DNA of 47,087 bases from Gnetum montanum (lineage: Eukaryota; Streptophyta; Gnetopsida; Gnetales; Gnetaceae), in contig MNCI01001846.1 of the NCBI GenBank assembly GCA_015680685.1, positions 204,489 to 251,575 on the forward strand, given 5' to 3'. How positions within the stretch are numbered: the stretch's first letter is position 1; the number at the start of each line of letters is the position of its first letter. The notes below the pieces were generated by a model. It did no database searches, was not told the origin of the DNA, and was given only the letters and a program-made list of their open reading frames with translations. A program made the translations under genes and the position numbers. Below, one piece after another: positions 32,709 to 44,269 of the stretch.

Positions 32709-34960
32709 ATTAGTTGTGCACCCACAGTGCTTCGGCTCGCACAATGGATGTAGTAAGTGCATTTCTGATCATCCAACTATGTGAGTATGACACCCCCAAG
32801 GCATAATTTGATGCATCTTTCATGATATGGAATGGCCTGGACGAGTGAGGTGATCATAGAATTAGAGTTTCTACAAGCTTTTTCTTAAGTTGCTTAAATG
32901 TATTCCTGCATTCCTTGGTCTAGGAAAATAGACCATCCCTCTTTGTAAGCTCCACCAATGGTTTGGCAATCTTAGAAAAATTCTCTCTGAAGCACTAGTA
33001 GTAGCTAGCATGACCAGGGAATGATCAGGCATCTTTGACAATTTCTGGTTGGTGGATAATTTTGTAGATGACCCTCGTTTTCTTAGGATCCATCTCAATC
33101 CCTTCTTGTGATATTTTGTGCCTCAAGACAATAACTTCTTGGACCAGCAGATGGCTTGTTTGCCAATTAAGCCAAAGGTGGGTCTTCACACACCTTTTAG
33201 CACTTACTCAAGGTGGTTCAAAGCTTACTCAAATGTAGTCCCATAGATGGAGAAGTCATCCATGAAGACTTTCATCCCACTACCGATCTACTGTTGAAAG
33301 ATGCTCAAGACAAGCCATTGGAAGGTTGTAGGGTTATTGCATAGACCAAATGGCATTTTATTGTATGCAAAAGTCCCCCATGGACTTGTGAATGTTGTTT
33401 TGGCCTGATCCTCTAGTGTAATCTAAATTTGGTTATATCCATTATAACCATTGAGAAATTTATGGTAGCAATGCTTAGAGATCATCTCCAACACCTGATC
33501 CACAAATGACAATGGAAAATGATCTTTGTACGTCACCATGTTCAACAGCCTAAAGTTAATACAAACCCTTCACTTGACACCTTTCTTTGGCACTATCACT
33601 AAACTAACCCACTTGCTATTTTCAATGGAATAGATGAACCTCACATTGAGGAGTTGTTCAATCTCCTCCTTGACAACTACTTTAGTTTCGGGTTCAACCA
33701 TTGCTACGACTACCTCTTTGGCTTTATGGAGGCATCCGTATAGATGTAGTGTTGGCAAATCTATGGATGAATTCCAATCAGTTCATGATATGACAAGGTG
33801 AAGGTTATTGACCATTTTTTGACCACCTTCAACAACTTCTCTTTTTGTCTAGAAGCAAATTGGCATTAATTATAGCTAGCTTTCCATTATTCAAAAACGC
33901 ATATTCCATGCTGGTAGGTAGAGTTTTCAATTCCAAGGGCTCCTATTTGAAACTTTTAGGGATTTCCAACTCTTCCCAATAAGTGTCATGAGGTTCATCA
34001 TCAGAGAGTTGGTGATGGATCTGCTCCATCTCATCCATGCCTGTAACATAGGCACTTGTCAAGCTCTTAGTTGATTCCATGCAAATTATTAATCTACTAT
34101 CAAGATTAGCTATCAGCCACTAGGTGCCCTCTTGATTTATGTTTGCTACATATAGGAACCTTTGAATTTTAGACACATTTTTACATTACCTACATGATAT
34201 GACAGATGTACTTTTCACAAACCATAGTTTCTACACATAGTTGCACCTTGTGTCACTGTATGCGATGCACGGAATTCACTTCTTCTTTATCTTCCCAAAT
34301 TCATTTTTCTTGGAAATCTCTAAGGAGAGATCTTTGATTCCTAGTTGTGCATCAATGGTGCTCAACCAAGCCATTCTCATGATGATTAGGAAGTCCCCCT
34401 TACAGTTATCAACATGGATTACTAGGAAGCTAGTAGGATAGGACCATCCATAAATGATGATCACAATGTCCTCCATCAATCCCAAGGTAATAGTGATGGA
34501 CTAATCGACCAACTCAAGATGAATATTGTTCTTCTTGAGTGGAGGCAAGTTCTAGGCTTTGTACATCTCATGAGAAATTAGATGTACACTAGAACTTGAG
34601 TCTAGAAAAGCCTTGCAAGGCTCATTCCCAGTGACTTGTAGGTAAATAAGGAGACTCCTAAGATCAAATCTTTTCCTGAGAAGAAGGCTAGCCTTAATCC
34701 AATCGGTTACAACATGAGTCAACATGACAGTATACACTTTGGGAGGTGTTTTGTTTGAAGGGGACTCAAATGATGTAGATGCAAATGATGAGGGAGAAGT
34801 AGGGCTATTAGCCACATATGTTTGTGAGGGATTTGTAGGACTATTGATTTGAAAGAATGGTCTTTTGGGATTTATTTTTTGAAAAACTTGGCTGAGGAGT
34901 TGTCTATAAGTTAATAGCCTCTGTGGCATTACGTTGTTGTAGCTGGGATGAAATTTCACT
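32709..34960 (-). pseudogene. Athila-like gypsy protease, RT and start of RNase H (element 2)
   Basis: Minus strand. The protease region near 34960-34270 has CKAFLDSSSSVHLIS (catalytic D-S-G reading D-S-S) and SYPTSFLVIHVDNCKGDF. RT runs from 33760 (EEIEQLLNVRFIYSIENSKW, YKDHFPLSFVDQVLE, MPFGLCNNPTTFQ) to VFMDDFSIYG, where the YxDD box reads FMDD. RNase H begins with YYIHCASRSTVGAQL and stops at 32709. The element at 42180 continues past the same residues, so RNase H end and integrase are lost here. Many stops. It follows gag of the same element with no gap. Confidence 0.85.
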
Positions 34961-37279
34961 TTGCATTAATGGAGTAAGTGGTAATTAGGTTGAGGGTAGA
35001 GGAACATGTGTAGAAGAATGAGGAGGATAATGAGAAAATGGAGATTCCCCTCTTGGAGAGTGGGCTCCGTAGTATTTAAGAGGGTATTAGTGATGTTAGA
35101 ATGAGGCATGATTAGAAAAGTCATGCAGAGAAATGGGTTGCTAAACATAATACCCATATGGATTAGGCTATTAGTAAGGGTATTGCTACCTTGGTGGTGG
35201 CATCGCCCATGACTATGGGTACTACCATTGATGGTGCTACTCATAACTTTGTGGTGGAGCTCCACTTGGATAGTAGGCTTGTTATTGGTGGAATTGCCTA
35301 GGGTTGCCTTAAGGATAAGGTAACCTTTTTGGTGCTTACCTTCTTACTAGTCTAGGATTTAGAGCATACATCTTAGACTCTTGTAATAATGGGACAACAT
35401 CCCCTAGGATGTTCTTATTGGTAGATATCACACCCATCATCATCATCTATTTTGGACTTCACAACCTCCTTTACTATAGTAGCCTTACCCTTATCCTTTT
35501 GGTGCGCATGTTCACCTTTCTTCCTTTTCCTACAATCACGATAACTACTTTGCTCTTTCAATTCCTTTGCTATTTTTAGAGTGGTTTGGGACTTTTTATC
35601 CAAAGAGTCCCACATTTTGTCTACTTTAGCTAAAATTTCATAAACATATTTTTGAATTAGCAAGGTTTTTTGTTGCATCACCTTGTCACATGGTCCTTCT
35701 CCTCATTTTTACAAAATCAAACTTTCCTTTTTCTAATAGAAGGATCCCAGTTGTACTCCTCTACATTTTTTCTCTTTCTCAACTCTCCCTCTTCTTTGGC
35801 AAACTACTCTATCATCCTTTGAATCTAATGGGCTCTAATTTTTGAAAGCCTCCCTTAGGCATAAACCCTAAGAGTTCCTCTCATTTCTATTCATAGCCCA
35901 TCTATGATATGGTGGAGCTGCTGCCTTTGAGAATAACCATGGCCAAGACATTGGTGTAAGAAAGAATAGTACGTGCCCATGACTATGTCTAAGGGTTCAT
36001 TTGTTTCTTATTTTCAACCTTGGATCTACTTTCTTAGGTTGAACACTCAAGAGTACATTTGATACTTATGATTGAAGAGCTTAAGCATCGTACTCCATCT
36101 ATGGATTCATTATGGCTCTAAGAACCGATACCAACTTTTAGCTTCTTTGATGAGTGTCCTTGGGAACAACATTAATTTTGGCCATTCACTCTCCATGTTC
36201 TATAAGGCACAAGCATCATGAAAGACTTGAAGATTCTTTAGATATGAGTTGTATCCTTCTTCAAACTTTGGGATATTGTTCACATCCAACCATTTAATTC
36301 AGTTGTATTTCACATGCCTCGTTGGGATCCTCATGGCCTTTGCAATCTTCAACATATTTCAAGTTGTAAACAAAGGCTCATCATGGTCATAACCTCTATG
36401 ATGGCCATGATGCCCATGATGTCCTCTACTATCCCTCCTTTCATGGTGAAGGACCTTCCTTAAATTCCCATTCCCTTGGTCTTTATTGGTCTAGTGGGCC
36501 CTACAATCATCTTTGTCTTGTCGATCACCTCCATCATGGTCACATCCTTTGCAAATTTGGTTGGAGTTGGAGAGGAGGAAGAAGATGATGATGAAGGAGA
36601 AGAGGAAGGAGGACTAGCATCACCACAGTGCCTTCCACCTCCTATTCTTTAATCATGACCATGATTATCATGTTTATCATCATCATGATGCCTACCCTCG
36701 TTCTTGCCATAACTCTCACCTTTAGATCCCCCATGGTCATGGGACCCATTCTTCCCCAAACTAGGATTGTTGATAGTGGACTTCAAGTTATGGTTTAGGT
36801 TCCCTTTGTCAAAACCAAGGGGAGGAGAGTTAGTGAATTGAAAATTCCTAGAGAAGGGATCCTCTCCATCTTTCTGGCCTAGCAAGAATAAGGGATTATT
36901 GAACCATTTCCCTTTCAACGCTTCATAGTGCATCTCATATTGTTGATCTTTGTTGCATCATGCTTCAATGGGACAGTAGTCCCAATAGTCATGGTCCTAC
37001 ACAACGTATTCAACATTAAGCCCTTGGATGTCCAACCTCATAAGAGTTTTGAGTAGCATTGCAGGAATTGATTGATTGGGTAGCAACACCCTCCATGTCC
37101 CTCCACTAAAATTGTTCATCCTAATGCAATATGAAGGTGAAGTCTAGCACATACTCATTAGGATGAGTATGTGCCACACTGCATTGTTAGAACACTAGCG
37201 GATCTATTCCTCCATGCCTTTGTTGATTGGATGTATGCTCGAACAAAGGTAGAAAATCAGCCCTATGAGAAGAAGACAT
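34961..37279 (-). pseudogene. Athila-like gypsy gag (element 2)
   Basis: On the minus strand an ATG at 37279 opens MSSSHRADFLPLFEHTSNQ, about 130 bp after the PBS, a sensible gag start. At about 36930-36650 is a Gly/His/Asp-rich stretch (GGSKGESYGKNEGRHHDDDK), then a Ser run. The gag core is recognised near 36180-36090 as LFPRTLIKEAKSWYRFLEP. A charged, Lys-rich segment follows (35681-35415, KKSQTTLKIAKELKEQ). Stops and shifts are frequent. Confidence 0.72.
37147..37174. repeat. Perfect 12-bp hairpin in the gag 5' coding region
   Basis: GCACATACTCAT, loop TAGG, ATGAGTATGTGC: arms match exactly. It lies about 100 bp after the gag ATG of element 2 (minus). Possibly a packaging or translation-control structure; possibly chance. 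Confidence 0.85.
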
Positions 37280-37408
37280 TTTATATTAAAAGAGAAAATT
37301 AGTGTGCTTTTACTATTATTGCTATTATTATTATGAATTTAAGGTTTGTTACAATGATTATGAATAATTTTTGTTATGTCCTAGATAACACATCTAGCTA
37401 ACTAAAGT

Positions 37409-37426
37409 CCTCGACAACAACACTGA
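37409..37426 (-). promoter_or_regulatory. Primer-binding site of element 2
   Basis: The minus strand reads TCAGTGTTGTTGTCGAGG directly after the LTR. Compared with the Athila-type Asp-tRNA site TGGCGCCGTTGCCGGGGA the differences are all transitions. Confidence 0.65.
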
Positions 37427-38283
37427 TGATGAGTAGTGAGTATACCTTACACCTAACCATATGAATCACTAGTGTCCACTAAGTGATCTAGTCAAATTCC
37501 ACAAACTTTATATTTCTAAGTACACTAGTTCTAGGGTGTGAATCTAACCATTGCAATCATTGTCTTCTCAGTTCCACTTGTGAAGTGCAAGTATATGGTT
37601 AAGTGTACTGAGGCATCTAATTTTTATCATTTTATCTTTTATGATTTAAGTTGCCTAAGAATAAGAATAAAGTAATTAAATGCTTAATTAATCTAATAAC
37701 TGGCTAATATTTAACTAATCCTAACATAAGGATATGTTTCCACTTTTCATACACATCCTGAACATGTTATAGCATCACTAGGTTACCAAGTGTTAAGTGC
37801 TACTATGATTACCAAGAGTTAAACATATGCTCAAAGTGGTTTTAGTTAGGTTTTCTATTCAATCAATATTAATTAATTAGTTAAATTTCTTTAAAGTAAA
37901 GTGCATGAATAATAAATGCATAAGGAAACATTAATCTATTCCAAGTGCTATAAGGTTTGATCAGAAAAGCTCACCTTTATTACCATCCACAATGAAGTGC
38001 TCAGGTACATGAATGCTTGAATAAAGATCTATATACTTTTTAACTCATACTATAGGCACTCAAAAAATATTCTAACTTTTGGAAGGAAAAACTACAAGAG
38101 CTTCACTAAAACTAAGGAACGACATGCCATAAATGTAATGGGTAGGCATACATTTATAGGTAAAAATAAGGGGCCACATTAATGGGTACACATTAACGTG
38201 GCAAATTCCACATCAATAGAATCCCATTGATGGGGTCACATTAATGGCATCCCATCAATGTGGCCCAACAACTCGACTCATCA
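37427..38283 (-). mobile_element. 5' LTR copy E of gypsy element 2 (857 bp)
   Basis: Plus reading TGATGAGTAGTGAG to CGACTCATCA. On the minus strand it is followed by PBS and gag, so it is the 5' LTR. TATA box CTATAAATG at about 38151-38159 (minus). The U3 block 38170-38283 is made of CACATTAATG, CCCATTGATGGGG and CCCATCAATGTGG words, not the GATATCGCG set. Shares 'gctcaccttt' and 'cttgaataaagatct' phrases with other copies. Confidence 0.85.
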
Positions 38284-38427
38284 ATAATCCTAGACATATG
38301 CTTCATAGTTCAATCATTAGAGGAGGATCTTGATAACTGCCCTTTTGATTGGCATGGGTAGTAATAATCCATAAATTGTAGGAAATGAAATAATAAGTCT
38401 AACATTTGTAGCACTATTCAAGATAAG
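38284..38427. other. Short segment between two opposed LTRs
   Basis: 144 bp of unassigned sequence, not LTR-like, with no coding frame. Confidence 0.4.
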
Positions 38428-39281
38428 TGATGAAAGCATGTTTTCATATGCTCCGACATTGGAGCCTCAATGTCAAGTATTGCGCGTTAGAGCCTAAATG
38501 CAATGTTGAGTATCTAATGTCGCGAGGTATATGCTAGCCTATAAATATAGTGCTTGGGCTCCCAATTTGACATGAGTTTTTGTAGTTTCTAGTTAGAGTA
38601 GTGAGGCTCTTTCAATTTATTTTTCACAGAATTAGAATATTTTCTGAGTGCCCATAATAGGAGTCTAAGTGTGTACAGATCTTTATTCAAACACTAATGT
38701 ACTTGAGCACAATAGTGTGACATGAATAAAAATGAACTCTTTTGACAATCCTTATAGCACTAAGAATAGATTAATGTTTTCTTTAATGCATTTTACTTTC
38801 ATGCACTTTACGTTAATGCATTTAAATTAAGCTATTACTTTTCAGTTGTTAATGAACACAAGCATGACCACTTCGAGCATACATATAGTGCTTGGTAATC
38901 CAACAACGCTTAATGTTTGGTAGCCTAGTAGTGCTATATGTGTTCAGGATGTGCCCAGGAAAGTGGAACAGGTTCTTATGTTAGGCTAGCTAGCTTGTAA
39001 ATAAATTAGATCTTTAAGTACTTTACCTTTCATTCTCATTGTAGGCAATTAAACTTATAAAACATAGAATAAGAAAAATCATGTACCTTAATTACACTTA
39101 AACCATACCCTTGAGGCTCACAAGTGTAGTTGGGAAGACAACGAATGTTATTAACATCCATTTCACTTCCTAGAGGAACTAGTGCACTATAGAACTATAG
39201 GTCCATGGAATTTGACTAGATCGTGTGTCAACACCTTAGTGAATCATATGGTTGGATGTAGGAGTATCTCACTGCTCATCA
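38428..39281 (+). mobile_element. Gypsy LTR copy F in opposite orientation (854 bp)
   Basis: Sense here is the plus strand: it starts TGATGAAAGCATG and ends CACTGCTCATCA. TATA box CCTATAAATATAG at 38539-38550. Its U3 words (38453-38535) are GACATTGGAGCC, CAATGTC and TAATGTCGCG. The reverse complement matches copy E from the TATA box onward. No PBS follows at 39282; LTR copy D begins there instead. No matching target duplication seen. Confidence 0.8.
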
Positions 39282-39532
39282 CTGCACATGGAAAATATTC
39301 TATCTCTGGAGTGATCAATTTGCTAGAGTTTTCCTACTTCTAGCCTATGATTCTCAAATAAGGGGAAGTCGCCTCTTATTTATAGATATGATGGCGCACT
39401 GCGATATCACGTATGCGATATCACAGGGGAAGACGTGATATCGTGTATGCGATATCGCAAGGGATGCGATATCGCAACAGCCATGATATCACGTACGCAA
39501 TATCACAGCCCATGCGATATCGCGTCCCATCA
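39282..39532 (-). mobile_element. Partial gypsy LTR copy D (U3 end)
   Basis: Matches solo LTR copy C from the phrase CACATGGRAAMTATTCTATC to the CCCATCA edge, including TATA box CTATAAATAAGAGGC (about 39370-39384, minus) and many GCGATATCGC words. The rest of this LTR is missing where copy F begins. It could be the broken 3' LTR of the pol at 40540-44220, which lies on the same strand upstream. Confidence 0.8.
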
Positions 39533-40539
39533 GAAGCGATTGCAAAAATCAAGATGTGAGGTGTCTTACCATAGGAATAATAAATTCTTGTGTTTTATTA
39601 GTGGTTAAGGTAATCATTATCCTTTCTCTCCAAGATTCAAACTAGGTCTAGACCACATTTTAGTGACATTTCATCATTTCATCTCTTAGAATTACAATCA
39701 TAAGACTATTAGTTTGACAAAGAGTACTGTCACTTAGCGTATTGTCCAAGGAAGGAGTTTATTCATGGTACTTTATTTTTATTTTTACATTTCTAAGAAG
39801 CCACCTACCTTTAGGCATGGGTAACATGTCTTTCTAGTGGGATCCCCAAAAATTTATTCTATGCTCTTTTATTTGTTAACTATGTCAATGTTTTTAGGGT
39901 AGTACTTATTTTACTCTTACTTCCATTTTTCATTAGATCTACAACGATATAATACAACCTTGGTACCATGATAAAACTTTACAATAATAATCCAAAAAGA
40001 ATTCACAAGTTCCCTTGATGTCACACTCTTTTGATTCCACTTGGTTCTTCACTTTTCTATCCAGACATAATAATTACAAGTTTATTCTTAATTTGATGAT
40101 GAAAAGAATATCATTATGGCCATGGCAAGAACCTCTTATTAATGGAATGGATTGATGGATGGTGTGGGCTCACTGTGCAAATAATCAATCTCTTATGACT
40201 TGATATCATAGAGAAATCTTCACCTTATTGGGCTTTATCTTGCTTTTATTTGATTGTGTTTTATTAATGATCAAAAATCATTTACAAAGGGTTTAAAAAA
40301 AGTGTAAAAGATGGTAAAAATTATGAAAATTTATCAAGAATAAAAAATGTTAAAAGAATTGAAAAATATTAAAAATGTGGAAAACTAAAGAAAAGAGAGA
40401 AAAAAATGCAAAAGAAAATAAAAAATGAAAGGAATTGTAAAATAAAGAAAATAGAAAAATTAATAAGGTACCTATAGTTGTAAATGGATACCCCCACAAC
40501 TATAATGAAGATTAAGGAAATGAAAGATAGAACAAGTGG
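39533..40539. other. Probable 3' untranslated region of gypsy element 3
   Basis: No coding frame with known content. An A-rich, G-poor block at about 40290-40470 (plus strand) produces long meaningless ORFs on the minus strand. No polypurine tract was identified next to 39532. Confidence 0.45.
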
Positions 40540-41640
40540 AAGATTGGTAAGTAGGTTGGGTAGAGTTCTTTGAGTACTCGTAGTATGGTTTAACTTGTTG
40601 GATGTTGACAAGGGTAAGCTTATGTGGGCTAGATGGGTGATGAATATGTAAGACACCAGATGAATAAGTGGCATGTACTATGTATGGTCCCTTCCAAAGT
40701 GTCTAAAATTTAGCCTTTTAGGATAAATGACTAGGATTGTAATACAGGACATTGTCACCCAATTGTATGGTTACATTTCTTATTCACGAATCGTGGTTAA
40801 GTTTGGTGCTTCTGGACTTCACTATCCATAAGTGCTACTTGTCTATTTTCATCTAAAATATTTAGATTCATTAGGTGTTCATTTTGTACTAAACTCAAAT
40901 CAAGGTCAAGTTCATTAGCAATATCTAAAGTATGAAGCTTTGCCTAGATTGGAAGTGTTGGTAACTTTCCATAGACTAACTCATATGGGTCGAACTTTAT
41001 AGGTAATCTCTAAGATGTTCTATAGGCCTATAGAGCATCATTTAATTTTGTACTCCAATCATGTCTAAACCTACTAATTGTCCTATTAAGTATTCTAGTA
41101 ATTTCATTATTAGTGACTTTAGCTTGACCATTTGCATGGGGATGGCATGGTGTTGTTAATTTATGGTTGACCCCATATTGTTGCATGAGTTTCTTAAAGG
41201 TAGCATTGATGAAGTGGGTCACATTGTCTAATATTAGCATTCTAGGTATTCTAAATTGATTCAACATATGTTTTTGGAAAAACTTGATAGTTGTTTTTGC
41301 TATACAATCTTTTCTTGCTACTACATTTGCCCACTTTGTGCAATAATCCACAGTCACAATAATGTATGCTTTTCTATTTGACATCAATTGAATGGATTCC
41401 ATGAAATCAATTCCCCAAATATCAAAAGGTTTCAGTAGCTATATCCAGTGTTGCGGCCCTTCATGTTTGGTAATAATTCCTCCATTTCTTTAGCAATGTT
41501 CACATGATTGGACAAAGGTGTGCACTTCTTTGAATAGAGTAGGCTAGAAGTAGCTTTCCATCAGTAATTTAAGTGCTATTCTATGCCTTACATAGTGGCC
41601 ACCACATGGACCTGCATGAATGTCTGGTAACATTCTTTGT
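40540..41640 (-). pseudogene. Athila-like gypsy integrase (element 3)
   Basis: Minus strand: zinc-binding part HAGPCGGHYVRHR (about 41610) and CEHC near 41495. The catalytic core at 41402-41028 has IIVTVDYCTKWANVVARKD (Asp 1), RIPRMLILDNVTHF (Asp 2) and HANGQAKVTNNEITRI. In the last, the catalytic Glu expected after GQA reads Lys, a G-to-A change. The C-terminal tail KGPYIVHATYSSGVLHIHHP lies near 40700-40600. Stops at YF*PT (Trp expected), HC*RNG (Gln expected) and HWI*LL. Confidence 0.87.
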
Positions 41641-42480
41641 TGGTCACAATTAGGTACACAACATCTAACAAGCCCATTTGCACAAATTTTATATAGGTTT
41701 CCATTTATTTCCATGTATTGTTTAGCTTTATGAAGGAATTGTTCCTGTTGTTTCCTATTCCATTCAACAGAAAGCTCTTGTGTGGTGAGATACATAAGGT
41801 ATTCTATAGTCCATGGCAATTCTGTTGAATTTACAACCTTTGATGTTTTAGTAAAGAGGTCTTCATTAGGAAATTGGTCTGATAATGATTCTACTTGGTT
41901 GTTTGTGTTCCATTTCAACCTTGATAAATGATTAGCTACAAAATTTCTTATTCCTTTTGTATCAATCATTATGATGTCAAACTTTTGAAGAATCACAAGC
42001 CATCTTATGACTTTGGGATTAACGATTGGCTTGTTTATTAAACAGTAGATGGCACTATGGTTGGTGTGGACATAGATTTGGTAATCGAGCTCATAATGTT
42101 TGAATTTTTCAAGTGTGTACACCACAACCATAAGCTCCTTTTCAGTTGTGGTGTAGTTTAATTGTGCTTCGATGATGCTTTGTTGGCACAATGTATGTAG
42201 TACAATCTCTTTTGATCATCAAGTTGTGTTAGTATTTTGTCAAGTGCATAACTGGAGGCATCAATCATGATATGAAAAGGCCTAGACCAATCCAGGGCTT
42301 GAAGGCTTGGTATATCAACTAACTTTGGTTTTAAAGTTTTGAACACTTTTTCACATAACTTAGTCTACTCAAAAGGTGTATCCTTCTTTGTGAATTCTAC
42401 TAGTAGTTTGGCTATTTTTAAGAAGTTTTCAATAAATCTTCTATAGTATCCTATATGGCCTAAAAAGGATCTTACATCTT
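41641..42480 (-). pseudogene. Athila-like gypsy RNase H (element 3)
   Basis: Minus strand: ALDWSRPFHIMIDASSYALD (first catalytic Asp in IDAS), YYIHCANKASS, NYTTTEKELMVVVYTLEKF (Glu in TEKE) and YVHTNHSAIYCL (Asp of TDH replaced by Asn). The connecting sequence GIRNFVANHLSRL follows, then the long insert leading to integrase. One stop between the first two blocks (HN*AQL). Confidence 0.86.
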
Positions 42481-44220
42481 TTATTATTTGTGGCCTTTGA
42501 ATGATATTTTGGATGACTCTAATTTTTTTAGGATCTACCTCTACCCTTTTGGGAGATTTTGTGTCCCAATACTTTGCCTTCTTGGACCATAAGATGGCTC
42601 TTTTGCCAATTGAGCTTCAGATTAGTTTCAACACATCCTTTATGTACTTGCTCCAACTGATTCAGGGCTTGTTGAAAATCCAGCCTATATGTGGTGAAAT
42701 CATCTATGAAAACTTTCACACCATTGCCTATCTACTTTTGAAAGATGCTTAAAATCAGTCTCTGGAAGGTTGCTGGCACGTTGCACACACTGAAAGGCAT
42801 TTTTCTATAAGCAAACATTTTTTGTGGGCTAGTGAACATTGTTTTCTTTTGGTCCTCTGGTGTAATGTGGATTTGATTGTATCCACTGTAGCAATCTAGA
42901 AAACTATAGTACTCATGTCTTGAAATTTTGTCCAGTACTTGATCAACAAATGGCAATGGGAAATGATCCTTAAATGTGGCTGAGTTCAACAATCAAAAGT
43001 CTATGCAAATGCATTATTTGCCTCCTTTCTTTAGAACTATCACTAAAGGGCTTACCCATTCACTATCCGTAATTGAATAAATGAATTCTGCCTTGAGAAA
43101 AATTTTCAATTCTTGCTTGACTACCTCCTTGAGTTTAGAATTAAGTCTTCGTTGAGGTTGGCATTTTGGTTTGACTATAGGATTAGTGTAGATTCGATGT
43201 TGGTAGATTCATGGATCAATTTCTATGATCTCATCATAAGACCATGTGAATGTTGTCGTCCATCTGTTAAGAAGTTCTAGTAGTTTACCTTCTTGTTCCT
43301 TGCCTAGGTTGGCATTGATAATTACCAACTTTTTGTTGCTCAGAAATGTGTATTCTAATGTTGTCGTAGGGCCTTCAATTCCAATGTTTTTGGTTTCATT
43401 GTCTAGGATTTTCAAGTGTCCCTAGTTTTTTTCTTCCTCCTAATTGTTTTAATGGTAAGAGTGTCTTTTCCTTAATTGTTATAGCTTATCTATTTCTACT
43501 ACATAGGTATTGATGATCTATTCTTCTAGTTCCATGTACTTATCATATTGGGTTTCCTCATTGGTAATCAACCGTTGGGTGCCCTCTTGTTGAGTGGCTA
43601 TTGCATATAGGCAATTTTCAACACAACTTGTTTCTACGCATTGATTACATGCCTTACTCTCTTTTCGTTTAATGGCCCAAATTCTTTGCATGCAATTGCA
43701 CCTATGATCATTGTATGCAATACATGAAATCCTTCATCTATGTATGATTCTAGCTTCATCTTCTTTGGAAATTTCCAAGGATAAATCACAAATTCCAAAT
43801 TTAGCATCCATGATGCTAAACCAAACTCTTTTGATGATAAATGGGAACTCGTCCTTGTTTTTCTCCGCATGAATTACTAGAAAATCAATGGGATAGGAAC
43901 AGCAACTAATGGCTGTAATCACATCATTTACATGTCCACTGTCCACTGGAACTAGGACTAACTAGTCTATGAGCTCTAAATGTATGATACTTTTCTTTAG
44001 TGATGGAAGCTTCCAAGCTTAGTACATGTCTTGAGATATTAGATTTACTCTCAATCCATAATCCAATAAAGCTTTGCATGATTTTTATCATGCTATTTGA
44101 AAATAAATCAAGGGACCTCCTGGATTAGTTCTTTTATGACCTCCTGGATTAGTTCTTTTATGTGAAAGAGCCCCTACCTTGATCCAATGGGTTACTGTTT
44201 GTGTGAGGATGACAGTTATG
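42481..44220 (-). pseudogene. Athila-like gypsy protease and reverse transcriptase (element 3)
   Basis: Minus strand: WIKVGALSHKRTNPGG near 44180-44120 includes an in-frame 8-residue duplication. The protease centre is CKALLDYGLRVNLIS (D-Y-G in place of D-S-G), with SCCSYPIDFLVIHAEKNKDEF following. The linker has TTTFTWSYDEIIEIDP. RT spans about 43140-42480: LKAEFIYSITDSEWVSPLVI, HFPLPFVDQVLDKI, MPFSVCNVPATFQ, and VFIDDF for the YxDD box. Homologous block by block to element 2 at 32709-34960. Gag and 5' LTR are missing; upstream are short tandem repeats. Confidence 0.87.
44114..44161. repeat. 24-bp in-frame tandem duplication
   Basis: A 24-bp unit starting GACCTCCTGGATTAGTTC occurs at 44114-44137 and 44138-44161, perfectly repeated. 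In the minus-strand protease leader it duplicates eight residues (HKRTNPGG). Confidence 0.9.
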
Positions 44221-44269
44221 ACACTTGGACCTAATGAAGTTGGAAGCTTATCACATTGGGAAGGATTCG

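Noticed and set aside
40369-40674. Minus-strand ORF of 101 codons, rich in Phe, Ile and Ser, that looks like membrane segments
   Set aside because: It comes from an A-rich stretch on the plus strand and runs out of the integrase C-terminus in a different frame; low-complexity artefact.
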